34,814 bases of DNA from Kiritimatiellia bacterium (GTDB taxonomy: Bacteria; Verrucomicrobiota; Kiritimatiellia; RFP12; UBA1067). The stretch lies in NCBI GenBank assembly GCA_017405115.1, contig JAFRBA010000259.1:1-34814 (forward strand), in the 5' to 3' direction. Of the stretch, positions 9,623-18,400 are shown piece by piece (position 1 is the stretch's first letter; every line of letters starts with the position of its first letter). The position numbers were made by a program, and so were the translations under genes. The notes below the pieces were generated by a model that saw only the letters and a list, made by a program, of their open reading frames with translations, searched no databases and was not told the origin of the DNA.

Positions 9623-10729
9623 ATGAAGAAGGCGAAGAGAGACGTTAGACACGAGACGAGGGGCAAGGCCTCTCGCGTCTCGCGTCTCGCGTCTCCCGCC
9701 ATTCTCTCCCGCGCCCGCAGGGTCTTCGACGTCGAGATAGAGGGCCTCAAGAGGACGCGCGCCTCAATAGGCCCGTCTTTCACAGCCGCGGTCCGCCTTT
9801 TGTACGATACGACTGCCGCCGGCGGAATCGTCGTCGTCACCGGCGTCGGCAAGAACCTGCACGCGGCCGAGAAGATCAGCGCAATCTTCGCATCTACGGG
9901 CACGCGGTCGATTGTGCTGAATCCGGTGCAGGCGATGCACGGCGACCTCGGCATGGTCTCGCAGGGGGACGTTCTCCTGGCGCTTTCGTTTAGCGGCGAG
10001 TCAGAGGAAGTGCTGAAGCTCATACCGGCCGTCCGCAGGCACGGCCTCAAGGTGGTGTCCATGACCGGGAGCGATGCGTCGACGCTCGCGGTTCAGTCCG
10101 ACGTGCACCTGGCCATCCCCTGCGGCAAGGAGGCGTGTCCGTTTGGCATGGCCCCCACCAGCTCGGTGACGGCGACGCTTGCGATGGGGGACGCGCTGGC
10201 GATGGTTCTCATCGACATGCACAAGTTCTCCATCCGGGACTACGCGGAGAACCACCCGGCGGGGGCGATTGGCCGCGCGCTGCTCCTCACCGTGGCCGAC
10301 GTAATGCGCACCGGCGACCGTCTTGCGGTCGTCTCCCCATCGGCGACCGTGATGGATACTCTCATGGCGATGACCAAGGCGCAGAGCGGCTCGGCCGTGA
10401 TCGTCGACAGGCGCGGCAAGCTTCTTGGGATCTTCACCGACGGCGACTTCCGCCGGCTGATGGCCAGCGGGGCGCTCTCGGAACATTCGGCAGCCGGCAG
10501 CCGACAGCCGGGTGGCGGGTGTCGGCCGGCGAATGTCGATACACTATCTTCTTCAATCTCCCGCTACATGACGCGCTCGCCCGTCTTCGCTCTTGCCGAC
10601 TCTCCGGCCTCGGAACTGCTCAAGGTGTTCGAGAGCCGCCGCATAGACGATCTCCCGGTGTGCGACGACAAGGGCCGCTTCGTCGGCCTGGTGGACATAC
10701 AGGACCTGCCGAAGATGAAGGTGATTTAA
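9623..10729 (+). CDS. kdsD: D-arabinose 5-phosphate isomerase (SIS domain plus two CBS domains)
   Basis: Interconverts D-ribulose 5-phosphate and D-arabinose 5-phosphate, the first committed supply step for Kdo of lipopolysaccharide. The SIS domain (about residues 45-200) carries VVTGVGKNLHAAEKI, AMHGDLGMV, SFSGESEEVLKLIP, GKEACPFGMAPTSS and ENHPAGAIGR, matching KdsD/KpsF. Two CBS domains follow: VADVMRTGDRLAVV, and YMTRSPVFALAD to the end. Two stretches are not family sequence. The first 25 residues, rich in Arg and Ser, are translated from a palindromic heptamer element. The inter-CBS linker at 10484-10535 is another element. No ATG, GTG or TTG codon occurs in frame between 9623 and the conserved region, so this start is the only conventional choice although no ribosome-binding site is seen. 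KpsF or GutQ are alternative names for the same activity. Confidence 0.93.
   Translation: MKKAKRDVRHETRGKASRVSRLASPAILSRARRVFDVEIEGLKRTRASIGPSFTAAVRLLYDTTAAGGIVVVTGVGKNLHAAEKISAIFASTGTRSIVLNPVQAMHGDLGMVSQGDVLLALSFSGESEEVLKLIPAVRRHGLKVVSMTGSDASTLAVQSDVHLAIPCGKEACPFGMAPTSSVTATLAMGDALAMVLIDMHKFSIRDYAENHPAGAIGRALLLTVADVMRTGDRLAVVSPSATVMDTLMAMTKAQSGSAVIVDRRGKLLGIFTDGDFRRLMASGALSEHSAAGSRQPGGGCRPANVDTLSSSISRYMTRSPVFALADSPASELLKVFESRRIDDLPVCDDKGRFVGLVDIQDLPKMKVI
9639..9695. repeat. Translated copy of the GAGACG palindromic element (N-terminus of KdsD)
   Basis: The left arm has GAGACGT, TAGACAC and GAGACGA heptamers, then GGGGCAAGG. The right arm is CCTCTCGCGTCTCGCGTCTC and continues to 9695. The arms are imperfect reverse complements. 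It is the same family as 8461-8527 but lies inside the kdsD reading frame and encodes roughly residues 6-25. Confidence 0.75.
10484..10535. repeat. In-frame palindromic heptamer element between the CBS domains of KdsD
   Basis: It begins CATTCGGCAGCCGGC and ends GTCGGCCGGCGAATG; the ends are inverted copies. Internal period is about 7 (AGCCGGC, AGCCGAC, AGCCGGG, TGGCGGG, TGTCGGC). The right end differs by one base over 17 from a stretch inside uvrA at 25161-25177. Confidence 0.7.
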
Positions 10730-10756
10730 AGAAGGAAGAAGTAAGATGAAGAGGAC

Positions 10757-10840
10757 GGAAGACAAAAGACAGAAGACAAAGGGAGACCTCTCAAACCCCT
10801 CAAACCTCTCAAACTTCTCAAACCCCTCAAACCTCTCAAA
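10757..10840. repeat. Heptamer block followed by six nonamers in the kdsD to 10865 gap
   Basis: The 135-base gap holds degenerate GAAGACA-type heptamers (10757-10786). These are followed by six 9-base units of CCTCTCAAA / CCCCTCAAA / CTTCTCAAA at 10787-10840. The nonamer family recurs inverted after rho (21532-21585) and in frame inside uvrA (25444-25478). Confidence 0.9.
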
Positions 10841-10864
10841 CCATCTAACGAAAGGAACAACAAA

Positions 10865-11584
10865 ATGAACACTAAGAAGATCATTGCGGTTTTCGCCGTC
10901 GCGTTGGCGACGTCGGCGGTTCTTGCGGCGCCAACCGCCCGCGGCAAGAAGGGCCCCAAGACGATGGCCGGCAACGAAGACGGCCCCGTGACAACTGGCA
11001 AGGAGGCGAAGATACTCGTCGACCAGATGCCGAAGACCGGCCAGCAGAGCTGCCTTCCGGCGCCGGGGATCCAGGGCGCGTCGATGGTGGGCCAGTGCTA
11101 CACGAAGCCGCGCAAGTGGATCGTCATCGAGACGAAGTACACGACGTACGCGAAGTTCCTCCCCCAGCTAACGTTCAACTGGCATGTCCTCCTCGAGACG
11201 AAGAGCGCGAAGGAGAACAAGGGCAACAGAATCGGCCTGCCGCCCTACAGCTACTTCAACACGTCCGTGACGTACTTCAACATACCGCAGGGTTCGCACG
11301 CCGCGTGCGTCTGCCTGCCGCCGTCGTACCTAGAGCTCTACGGCGAGCCCAAGGCGATCGGGTTCACGATCTCCAACGAGAACGGCGACATCCTCGGCGG
11401 CGGCACCGTGAGTGAGGTCAAGGGCATCAAGCCCGACTCCCAGTTCTGGGACGACCAGAGCATCATGAACGCCAACGGACCGGACGGCAAGCCGATGATC
11501 GAGCGCCGCCAGGGCCTCGTCGACAGGTCGAAGACGATTTGGGCGCTTGTCAACCCCAACGACTACGAAGCGACAGTGCAATGA
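10865..11584 (+). CDS. Secreted pilus-like protein, probably Amuc_1102-type
   Basis: 239 residues with a clear Sec signal peptide: MNTKK, a hydrophobic stretch IIAVFAVALATSAVLA, then cleavage near AAPTA. The mature part is beta-rich with few motifs (PRKWIVIETKY, LTFNWHVLLETK, SYFNTSVTYFNIP, AIGFTISNENGDILGGG). I did not recognise a catalytic domain. The assignment rests mainly on position: it heads the block PilM-like, Amuc_1100-like, Amuc_1099-like, secretin, which mirrors the Akkermansia Amuc_1098-1102 order. Amuc_1102 is reported to adopt an immunoglobulin-like fold; the strand pattern here is compatible but not proof. GAAAGGAAC at 10850-10858 is the ribosome-binding site. Three to four cysteines in the exported part could form disulfides. 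Confidence 0.6.
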   Translation: MNTKKIIAVFAVALATSAVLAAPTARGKKGPKTMAGNEDGPVTTGKEAKILVDQMPKTGQQSCLPAPGIQGASMVGQCYTKPRKWIVIETKYTTYAKFLPQLTFNWHVLLETKSAKENKGNRIGLPPYSYFNTSVTYFNIPQGSHAACVCLPPSYLELYGEPKAIGFTISNENGDILGGGTVSEVKGIKPDSQFWDDQSIMNANGPDGKPMIERRQGLVDRSKTIWALVNPNDYEATVQ

Positions 11585-11630
11585 AAAGTTGAAAAGTTGA
11601 AAAGTGGAAAAGTGGAAAAGTGGAAAAGTA
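11584..11630. repeat. Octamer array leading into the pilM start
   Basis: Units are AAAAGTTG twice, AAAAGTGG three times, then AAAAGTA. It starts on the last base of the upstream stop codon and fills the gap to the pilM ATG at 11635. The GTGGAAAAG units offer only a weak ribosome-binding site. A 7-base relative (AAAGTGG) is inside uvrA at 26584-26645. Confidence 0.9.
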
Positions 11631-11634
11631 ATGT

Positions 11635-13233
11635 ATGGCTAAACGGTTCCAGACTCTGAACATCGGCGCGGCGACGGTCGAGCTTGCCGAGTACGAGGCC
11701 GGCGCGAAGGGTTCCCTGACCCTCGTCAACTACGGGACTGCGGAGCTCGCCGCCCCGCTTGACGCGGAGAACGCGGCGACGGTTCTGCCCTCGGCTCTCC
11801 TTGAGATCGTCCGCGAGAAGGGCATCAGGCCCGGCAAGGTCGCGATCTCGGTGTCCGGCCAGATGGTGTTCCCGCGCTTCGCGGCGATCCCCGCCGCGGG
11901 CGGCGACGACAAGTTCGAGCAGATGGTCCGCTACGAGATCGAGCAGAACATCCCGTTCCCGATCGACGAGATGGTCTGCGACCGGCAGGTCCTCGGCGAC
12001 ACCGAGAGCGGCGACAAGTCGGTGATGATCGTCGCGGCCAAGGTCGACCAGGTGGAGGCGCTGACAAGCGCGGTCTCGTCAGTCGGCTTCTCCCCGGAGC
12101 TGGTGGACGCGGCCCCCATCGCGCTGACGAACGCGCTGCGGTTCTGCAGGGCCGACGACGGCTGCGTGGTGCTGCTGGACGTCGGGGCGAAGACGACCTC
12201 TCTCGTCATCGTGGAGGGCGACAAGATATACAACCGCTCCATACCCGTGGCCGGCAACTCCCTGACGAAGGAGATCGCGGCGGCGCTCGGCTGCTCCGCC
12301 GAGGAGGCCGAGCAGCTCAAGATGGAGAAGGGGTACGTGTCGATGGGCGGCGTCACCGAGGACGAGGACGAGGTCGCCGACCGCATCTCGAAGGTCTGCC
12401 GCGCGGTTGTCACGCGGCTGCATGCCGAGATATCCCGTTCTATAAACTTCTACCGCTCCCAGCAGGGCGGCTCGATTCCGACGAAGCTCTATCTCGCCGG
12501 CGGCTCGGCGCTGTTACCGCAGCTCGACGTCTTCTTCGCCGAGTCGCTCCAGCTCGAGGTCGAGTACTTCAATCCGTTCGAGGTCCTGGGCGTCGGCCCG
12601 AAGGTCGACGCCGAGGCCCTCGGCTACGATTCGGTGCGCATCGCGCATACGGCCGGCCTCGCCCTGCACTTGGCGGGCGCGGCCCGCTTCGCGGTGAACC
12701 TCCTTCCGCCTTCGATCGTCGCGGCGCGCGCCGAGCGCGCAAAGATCCCGTTCGTCGCGGTGGCGGGCGCGGCCGTCGTGGCGGCGCTGGTGCTCGTGAT
12801 GCTGGCGATCAACCGCGACACCGCCGTCATCGAGGCCGAGCGCGACGCAGTGAAGGTGCGCGTCGACTCTCTGTCGAAGTTCGACAAGCAGGTCAAGGCC
12901 GGAGAGGAGTCCCTCGCGGCCACGGTCGCCGACGCCGACGCCGTGCGGGCGCTGCTGTTCGCCCGCGGGGCCGCCGCGCTCCGCATCAACGCCGTGCGCT
13001 CCTCGCTCCTGCCGGGCATGTGGGTGCAGCGGGCCGAAGCGGACCGCATAGTTGTGCGCTACTGGAAGGACCGCATCAAGGACGCCGGCGGCAAGACGCC
13101 TGGCGAGGTTGTCGTAAAGAACCTCAAGGGCAAGCCGATCGTGGAGCCCGACTCGGTGAAGATATCCGACATGAGCGCGGTCGGCAAGGACGCGCAGGTC
13201 GTCCAATTCACGGTGGAGCTGAAATTCAAATGA
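11635..13233 (+). CDS. pilM: PilM-like ATPase fused to a PilN-like membrane segment (Amuc_1101-type)
   Basis: 532 residues. The first ~360 are a PilM/FtsA-like actin-fold ATPase: EQMVRYEIEQNIPFPIDEM, phosphate-loop-like LLDVGAKTTSLVIVEGD, VAGNSLTKEIAAAL, and LYLAGGSALLPQLDVFF. One transmembrane helix follows at about 369-393 (FVAVAGAAVVAALVLVMLAI). A PilN-like coiled-coil and beta segment ends the protein (ERDAVKVRVDSLSKF, then a C-terminal VVQFTVELKFK). In classical type IV pili PilM is cytoplasmic and PilN is a separate inner-membrane protein; here they appear joined. It probably links the cytoplasmic face to the periplasmic part of the complex. The stop overlaps the next start (ATGA at 13230). 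Confidence 0.87.
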   Translation: MAKRFQTLNIGAATVELAEYEAGAKGSLTLVNYGTAELAAPLDAENAATVLPSALLEIVREKGIRPGKVAISVSGQMVFPRFAAIPAAGGDDKFEQMVRYEIEQNIPFPIDEMVCDRQVLGDTESGDKSVMIVAAKVDQVEALTSAVSSVGFSPELVDAAPIALTNALRFCRADDGCVVLLDVGAKTTSLVIVEGDKIYNRSIPVAGNSLTKEIAAALGCSAEEAEQLKMEKGYVSMGGVTEDEDEVADRISKVCRAVVTRLHAEISRSINFYRSQQGGSIPTKLYLAGGSALLPQLDVFFAESLQLEVEYFNPFEVLGVGPKVDAEALGYDSVRIAHTAGLALHLAGAARFAVNLLPPSIVAARAERAKIPFVAVAGAAVVAALVLVMLAINRDTAVIEAERDAVKVRVDSLSKFDKQVKAGEESLAATVADADAVRALLFARGAAALRINAVRSSLLPGMWVQRAEADRIVVRYWKDRIKDAGGKTPGEVVVKNLKGKPIVEPDSVKISDMSAVGKDAQVVQFTVELKFK

Positions 13234-14294
13234 GCAAGAACAGAGTAATCCTGGCCGTCATAGGCGGCGTCATCGCCATAGCCGTGCTCGTGGCGGCGTT
13301 TCTTACCTGGCAGGCCTATTCCGCGAAAGTCGCGGCACGGGACGGCGACGACGAGGAGGGCACCGACGGCCTCGAGACCGTGGTGGGTCGGGCCCAGACG
13401 CTGTCGCGCAAGCCGATCTATCCGTGCGCGGAGAGCGTCAAGGCGCTGAAGGCCGACGCGGAGACCCTGTCCGACTGGCGCACCGAGGCGCTGCGCTTCG
13501 CGGCGCGCGGAGACCGTCCGGTCGAGAAGACGACGACCGCCGCGTTCAAGACGTTCATCGTGACGGACGCCAGGCGCATCGCGGCGCTGAAAGGCGCCGT
13601 GAACGGCTCGCTTGTCAAGCCGGACTTCGCCTTCGGGCCGTTCAAGGACTACATCGCGGAGGGCAAGATGCCGCCCGAGGCCCAGCTGACGGAGATACAG
13701 CGCCGCTGGGACGACGTGGCGACCATTGCCGAGACGCTCGCGGCCTGCGGCGTGGACGAGCTGACCGACGTCGCTTTCCGTGACGACGCCGCGGCCAAGG
13801 AGGCCGCGGAGAAGGAGAACGCGACGAAGAACCGCCGGGCGCGCGGCGGGAAGAATGCGGCGAAGAAGGAGTCGACCGTCCGCCCGTCGGCCTACGGCTA
13901 CACCTTCGCCTTCCAGGCAAGGCCGTCCGCGCTCGTCAAGGTGGTGAACGCGCTGACCACATGCGATCGGTTCGTGGTGGTAGACTCGCTGACGTTCGAC
14001 CGCACGCGCGACGTGTTCGCCGAGGCGCTCGGAGGCGACGAGAAGAAGAACGCCGAAGCGCAGCATGTCGGCCGCCGAGGCCGTAGGCGCGGAGGGCGCG
14101 GCGGCGACGATGCCGCGGCGCTCGCGCTGGCGGCCGGTGCCGAGTCCGCAGCCAAGAGCGGGATCGTGACGGATCCGGCGGCCGACGCCCCGTTCGCCGC
14201 CAGGATGTCCGTCACCGTCTACGACTTCAGGACGCTGGAGCCCGAAGCCGAGACGAAAGACGATGTGAAGAAAGGAAAGGAAGCAGCACGATGA
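13230..14294 (+). CDS. Amuc_1100-like inner-membrane pilus-complex protein
   Basis: 354 residues, starting at the ATG in the ATGA overlap with pilM rather than at the upstream in-frame ATG at 13020. An N-terminal transmembrane helix (VILAVIGGVIAIAVLVAAFL, residues 6-25) is followed by a periplasmic helical region and a C-terminal alpha/beta part. Architecture matches Amuc_1100: single anchor, helical stalk, then FAFQARPSALVKVVNALTTC and FVVVDSLTFDRTRD, ending with a strand FAARMSVTVYDFRTLEP. This fits a PilO/PilN-type subunit. Two basic low-complexity inserts stand out: Lys/Ala/Glu-rich around 190-215, and Arg/Gly-rich HVGRRGRRRGGRGGDD around 280-295. It overlaps the next gene by 4 bases. Confidence 0.8.
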   Translation: MSKNRVILAVIGGVIAIAVLVAAFLTWQAYSAKVAARDGDDEEGTDGLETVVGRAQTLSRKPIYPCAESVKALKADAETLSDWRTEALRFAARGDRPVEKTTTAAFKTFIVTDARRIAALKGAVNGSLVKPDFAFGPFKDYIAEGKMPPEAQLTEIQRRWDDVATIAETLAACGVDELTDVAFRDDAAAKEAAEKENATKNRRARGGKNAAKKESTVRPSAYGYTFAFQARPSALVKVVNALTTCDRFVVVDSLTFDRTRDVFAEALGGDEKKNAEAQHVGRRGRRRGGRGGDDAAALALAAGAESAAKSGIVTDPAADAPFAARMSVTVYDFRTLEPEAETKDDVKKGKEAAR

Positions 14295-15448
14295 TTTCGC
14301 GCTTCGAGAACAAGAGCTTCTTCGCGGCACACTACGACTGGATCGCAGCCGGCGTTGGCATCGCCGCGCTTGTGGCGGGCGGGCTCGTATTCGTCCTCTC
14401 GCTTGGCGCCGACCCCGATTCGGCGGCGGCCGAGGAAGTCGCGCGCGTCGACCGGCTCAAGCCGCAGGAGACCGGTGTCAAGCCTGTCGACATGACGTCG
14501 TACCTGCTGGCGTACAAGGCGGCGAAGTCGCCGACGACGGTCGTGGAGATCGGCGAGAAGGACGAGAGCTTCCTGTCGAGCGAGCGCCGTGTCTTCTGCG
14601 CCAAGTGCAAGAAGGCGATATCGGGCGACATAAAGGCAGTTCCCGCGTGCCCCTTCTGCGGAGAGAAGCAGAAGGAGGAGAAGAAGGTGGTGGTCGACGC
14701 CGACGGCGACGGCCTGCCGGACGAGTGGGAGCGGCGCCACGGCCTGAACCCGTCCGACGCCTCCGACGCGAACGCCGATGCCGACGGCGACGGCTTCACG
14801 AACCTCGAGGAGTTCCTCGCGAAGACGAATCCGACGGACAAGAACGACCATCCGGACTACCTCGACTCGCTTGCGATAGTGCTGCCGCTCAAGGAGACGA
14901 AGATGCCGTTCGTGTTCCGCAAGGCGTACAAGCTGCCGGCAGGCTGGCGCTGCGAGTTCTACGATCCGCACAAGGTGAACAACTACAACCGCAAGGGCGT
15001 TACGCTCACCGCCGTCGTCGGCGAGGAAATCGTCTCTCGCAACGTGGACATAAAGACGAAGAAGCGGGACGAATCCGGCTTTCTGCTGAAGAGCTACACG
15101 CCGAAGAGCGAGAAGCGCGCGATCAAGGGCAGCGAGAGCATGACGAAGTCCGTGGACGTCTCCGAAGTCGTGGTGGAGCGCCGCAGCGACGGCAAGAAGA
15201 TCACGCTGGTCATACAGGATGGCGGGTCTCTGAATCTTGCGCCTGTCGACGTGCAGGCGACGCTCTCCTACACGCGCGGAACGGTGAAAAACTTCGACGT
15301 AGTGCCAGGTTCCGAAATCGACCTCAACGGCTCCAAATACCGAATAGTCGACATAAAGGCTGTCGGAAAAGGCGCCAAGGTTACGGTGGAGGATTCTCTG
15401 TCCGGTAAAAAACGTGTACTTGAAGCACTTGAATCTGACGGAAAATAA
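14291..15448 (+). CDS. Amuc_1099-like pilus-complex protein with zinc ribbon and DxDGDG repeats
   Basis: 385 residues. The order is: short N-terminus; transmembrane helix about residues 16-38 (IAAGVGIAALVAGGLVFVLSL); a four-cysteine zinc-ribbon-like motif (Cys103, 106, 120, 123; CAKCKK and CPFCGEKQ); two calcium-loop repeats at about 136-185 (DADGDGLPDEWERRHGLNP and DADGDGFTNLEEFLAKTNP); then a beta-rich region with two possible PilP-like strands near the end (GSEIDLNGSKYRIVDIKAVG). If the anchor is N-in, the cysteines and calcium loops face the periplasm. It sits between the Amuc_1100-like gene (4-base overlap) and the secretin gene, so a connector between inner membrane and secretin is inferred. 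Confidence 0.78.
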   Translation: MISRFENKSFFAAHYDWIAAGVGIAALVAGGLVFVLSLGADPDSAAAEEVARVDRLKPQETGVKPVDMTSYLLAYKAAKSPTTVVEIGEKDESFLSSERRVFCAKCKKAISGDIKAVPACPFCGEKQKEEKKVVVDADGDGLPDEWERRHGLNPSDASDANADADGDGFTNLEEFLAKTNPTDKNDHPDYLDSLAIVLPLKETKMPFVFRKAYKLPAGWRCEFYDPHKVNNYNRKGVTLTAVVGEEIVSRNVDIKTKKRDESGFLLKSYTPKSEKRAIKGSESMTKSVDVSEVVVERRSDGKKITLVIQDGGSLNLAPVDVQATLSYTRGTVKNFDVVPGSEIDLNGSKYRIVDIKAVGKGAKVTVEDSLSGKKRVLEALESDGK

Positions 15449-15457
15449 TAGTATACT
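15429..15457 (+). promoter_or_regulatory. Sigma-70-type promoter of the secretin gene
   Basis: TTGAAT at 15429-15434 and TATACT at 15452-15457 are separated by exactly 17 bases. The -35 lies inside the last codons of the upstream gene and the -10 just after its stop. The secretin gene can therefore be transcribed independently of the four upstream genes. Confidence 0.75.
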
Positions 15458-15488
15458 GTTAGGAAACTACAAGGAGTAGGTGATCAAC

Positions 15489-18400
15489 ATGACGAACATC
15501 AGGAATTGGGTCGCACTAGGCGCGACGGCGGTACTTGTCGCCGCCTCGTTTTCCACACTCGCGCAAGACGATCTTGATGATCTTTTGAAGGATCTCGAGG
15601 GCGGTTCCGCAAAGCCTGCGGAAAAAGCCGAGGCAAAGGCCGAGGAGAAGCCTGCGGCAACCGAGGAGAAGCCTGCGGCAACCGAGGAGAAGCCCGCGGC
15701 AACCGAGGAGAAGTCGGAGGCTGCCGAGGCGACCGCTGCCGGAGATTCCGGGGCCGCTGCCGCACCAGCCGTTGCAGCCGAAGAGAAGCCTGCGCCCGCT
15801 GCCGGAACTTCCGAGACCGCTGTCGCACCCGCCGCTGCAGCTGAAGAACCTGCCGCTGTGGCCGAGGAGAAGCCTGCGCCCGTTGCCGAGGCACCAGCCG
15901 CTGTAGCCGAGGACAAGCCGGCTGCCGTCGCCGAGGCACCCGCCTCCGAGGACTCCGGGGCTGCTGTTGCAACCGCTGCCGAAGAGAAGGCCGAGGAGAA
16001 GGTTGAGAAGGTCGAGGCTGCCAGCAGCAAGAAGGTTGACGAGGTGATGAGCCTGCTGGATGAACTTGCAGCGGAGACAGATGGCAAGCCTGCCGCGAAG
16101 CCTGCCGCAGCCGTGGCCGCTCCGGTCGTAGCCGAAGCTCCGGCAGCTGCTCCAGCCGAGGCTCCCGCCGCTGCTCCGGAATCTCCGGAAACTCCGGTTG
16201 CCGCCGCCCCCGCCGCTGAAGAGCCAGCGCCGGTTGCCGCCGCCCCCGCCGCTGTCGCCGAAGAGCCTGCCGCTGCTGTCGCCGAGGCTCCCGCCGCTGC
16301 TCCGGAATCTCCGGAAACTCCGGTTGCCGCCGCTCCCGCTGCAGCCGCTGAAGAGCAGCCCGCCGCTGTCGCCGAGGCTCCCGCCGCTCCGGTTGCCGCT
16401 CCTGCGGCCAAGCCTGCGGCACCAGTCAGTCCCGACGCCGAGCTCATAGAGAACATCCGCAATACCGAGCGCCTGCGCAGGCTGGCGCTTGACAGCCAGG
16501 CGATGCGCGAGATCACGGAAGCTCGCGAGGCCATGAAGTCCGGCGAGTACGCCGAGGCGGTTCGCCACTACGGGCTTGCAACCAAGATGCTGAACGATCG
16601 TCCCTTGTCGAAGAATCTTCGCCGCGAGTGCGACCAGGGAATCGCGGAGGGCCTTTACAGGGCCGCCATTGCGGAGAACGACATAGGCCGTCGCGAGCGC
16701 GCGATCAAGCTGATGGAGAAGGCGATCGACATGCGCCATCCCAAGGCGCGGCGCATGCTCGACAAGTGGAAGGCCGAAGATGCGACTGCAGTCAAGGAGG
16801 TCGACGTGTCGGCCAAGCGCCACAGGATCAGCGACGACGACTTCAAGGCGGACAGGGATCAGATTCGCCGCCACCTCCGCCGCAGCCGCCAGTACCTTGC
16901 CGTCCGCGACATGGTCAAGGCGCTTGAGGAGTGCGAGGTCGTGCTGGTCATGGATCCATACAACCAGGACGCGATTCGCATCCGCCGCGCCATCCAGCGC
17001 AAGCGCCAGACGATTCGCGAGCAGGAGCGCGTGGCTGCCCGCGACGGCATGATCGCCGACGTGGACGAGGCATGGCGGCCGGTGTACGCGGTGAACGCCG
17101 CGCGCCTCAACGAGGCAGCGGCCGACACGGTGAAACAGCAGACGGGCGAGGATCCCGAGCGCACAATGGAGCAGGAAATAGAGAAGCGCATGAAGGAGAT
17201 GCGCCTGCCCGAGGTGTCCTTCAAGCCTCCGGCCACCATCATCGACGCGGTGGAGTTCTTCCGCAGCGCCTCCAAGGACTACGACCGCCCGGACATCCCG
17301 ATCGAGAAGCGCGGCTTCAACTTCGTGCTCCGCACGCCGCAGGGCGCCATCAAGACCCAGCAGGCCGAGGCGGAGTCCGACGACTTCTCGTCCTCGGGCG
17401 ACGAGGACTCCGCCTCGCCGGCCAACGGTCTCGAGCCGATACAGACCCTCACCGCGAGCGACATAAGCTTCCACGAGGCGCTGAAGCTCGTCTGCGACTC
17501 CGTGAACTACAAGTTCATCATTCGCGGTCCCGTCGTGATGGTAATGCCCAAGGACATGTCGACGGCAGAGATACTCTCCCGCAAGTACAACGTCCCCGAG
17601 TCGTTCATGGAGCGCGTCAGCACGGCGACCGACGAGATGAAGCAGATGGGCGGCGGATTCGGCAACAGCCAGAAGAAGTCCGGCGGCGGCGAAGAGGAGG
17701 AGGGCCAGGAACGCGACTGGAAGGCGTTCTTCGAGGAAATGGGCGTGAAGTGGCCTGAGGGGTCTTCAATCAAGCACATCAAGTCCCTCGGCAAGCTGTA
17801 TGTCCGCAACACGCGCGAGAACCTCGCGGAGTTTGAGAAGGTCCTGGAGGAGCTTGGCGGGCAGCCCCAGCTGATCGAGATCGAGACCCGCTTCGTGGAA
17901 GTCTCGCAGGAAGATCTGAACTCCTTGGGCTTTGAGTGGATCCTCAACAGCGACTACTCGCTCAACCTCGGGCATTCGCTCGGCAAGGCGCTTGGCGTCA
18001 AGGGCGGAACATGGGGCAGCGAGTCGGGCTCGGCCTCGTATACCGGCGCCGGCTCCCGCAGCAGCGGCAGTTCCTCCGATAGCAGCACGTCGTCGCAGTC
18101 CATTAACATGCAGCAGAACTGCGCGCAGGTGCCCGGCTATCCGAGCAGCACCACGACTACAAGCGGGTCGTCGTCGCAGAACTCCGCGTCCTCTCGCGAA
18201 TCCATGGGGTCTTACTCCTACAATCGCCGTGTCGACCTGAACTCCCAGGGCGGGGATTGGATCCGCAACAGGGGAGGCAAGCGCAACCTCGGCATCAACG
18301 CGTTCGGCGGCACTTCCGACCAGCAGAACGGCAACCGCTACCTCTCGACTGAGAGCAACCACATTTCGGGCGAGGCGAAATCGACCAACGACCAGTTCAT

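Noticed and set aside
13020..13229. The upstream in-frame ATG at 13020 as the start of the Amuc_1100-like gene
   Set aside because: It would overlap the PilM frame by 214 bases and add 70 Arg/Gly-rich residues before the membrane helix. The ATGA overlap at 13230 is the natural start.
15600..16430. The TEEKPAA and APESPETPV repeats of the secretin as members of the palindromic element families
   Set aside because: They are direct protein-level repeats without inverted arms and share no unit with the intergenic arrays.
15516..17474. A 652-residue minus-strand frame and other long frames opposite the secretin
   Set aside because: They arise from the Ala/Glu/Pro-rich repeat region read on the opposite strand; the Gly/Ser/Arg composition mirrors it.
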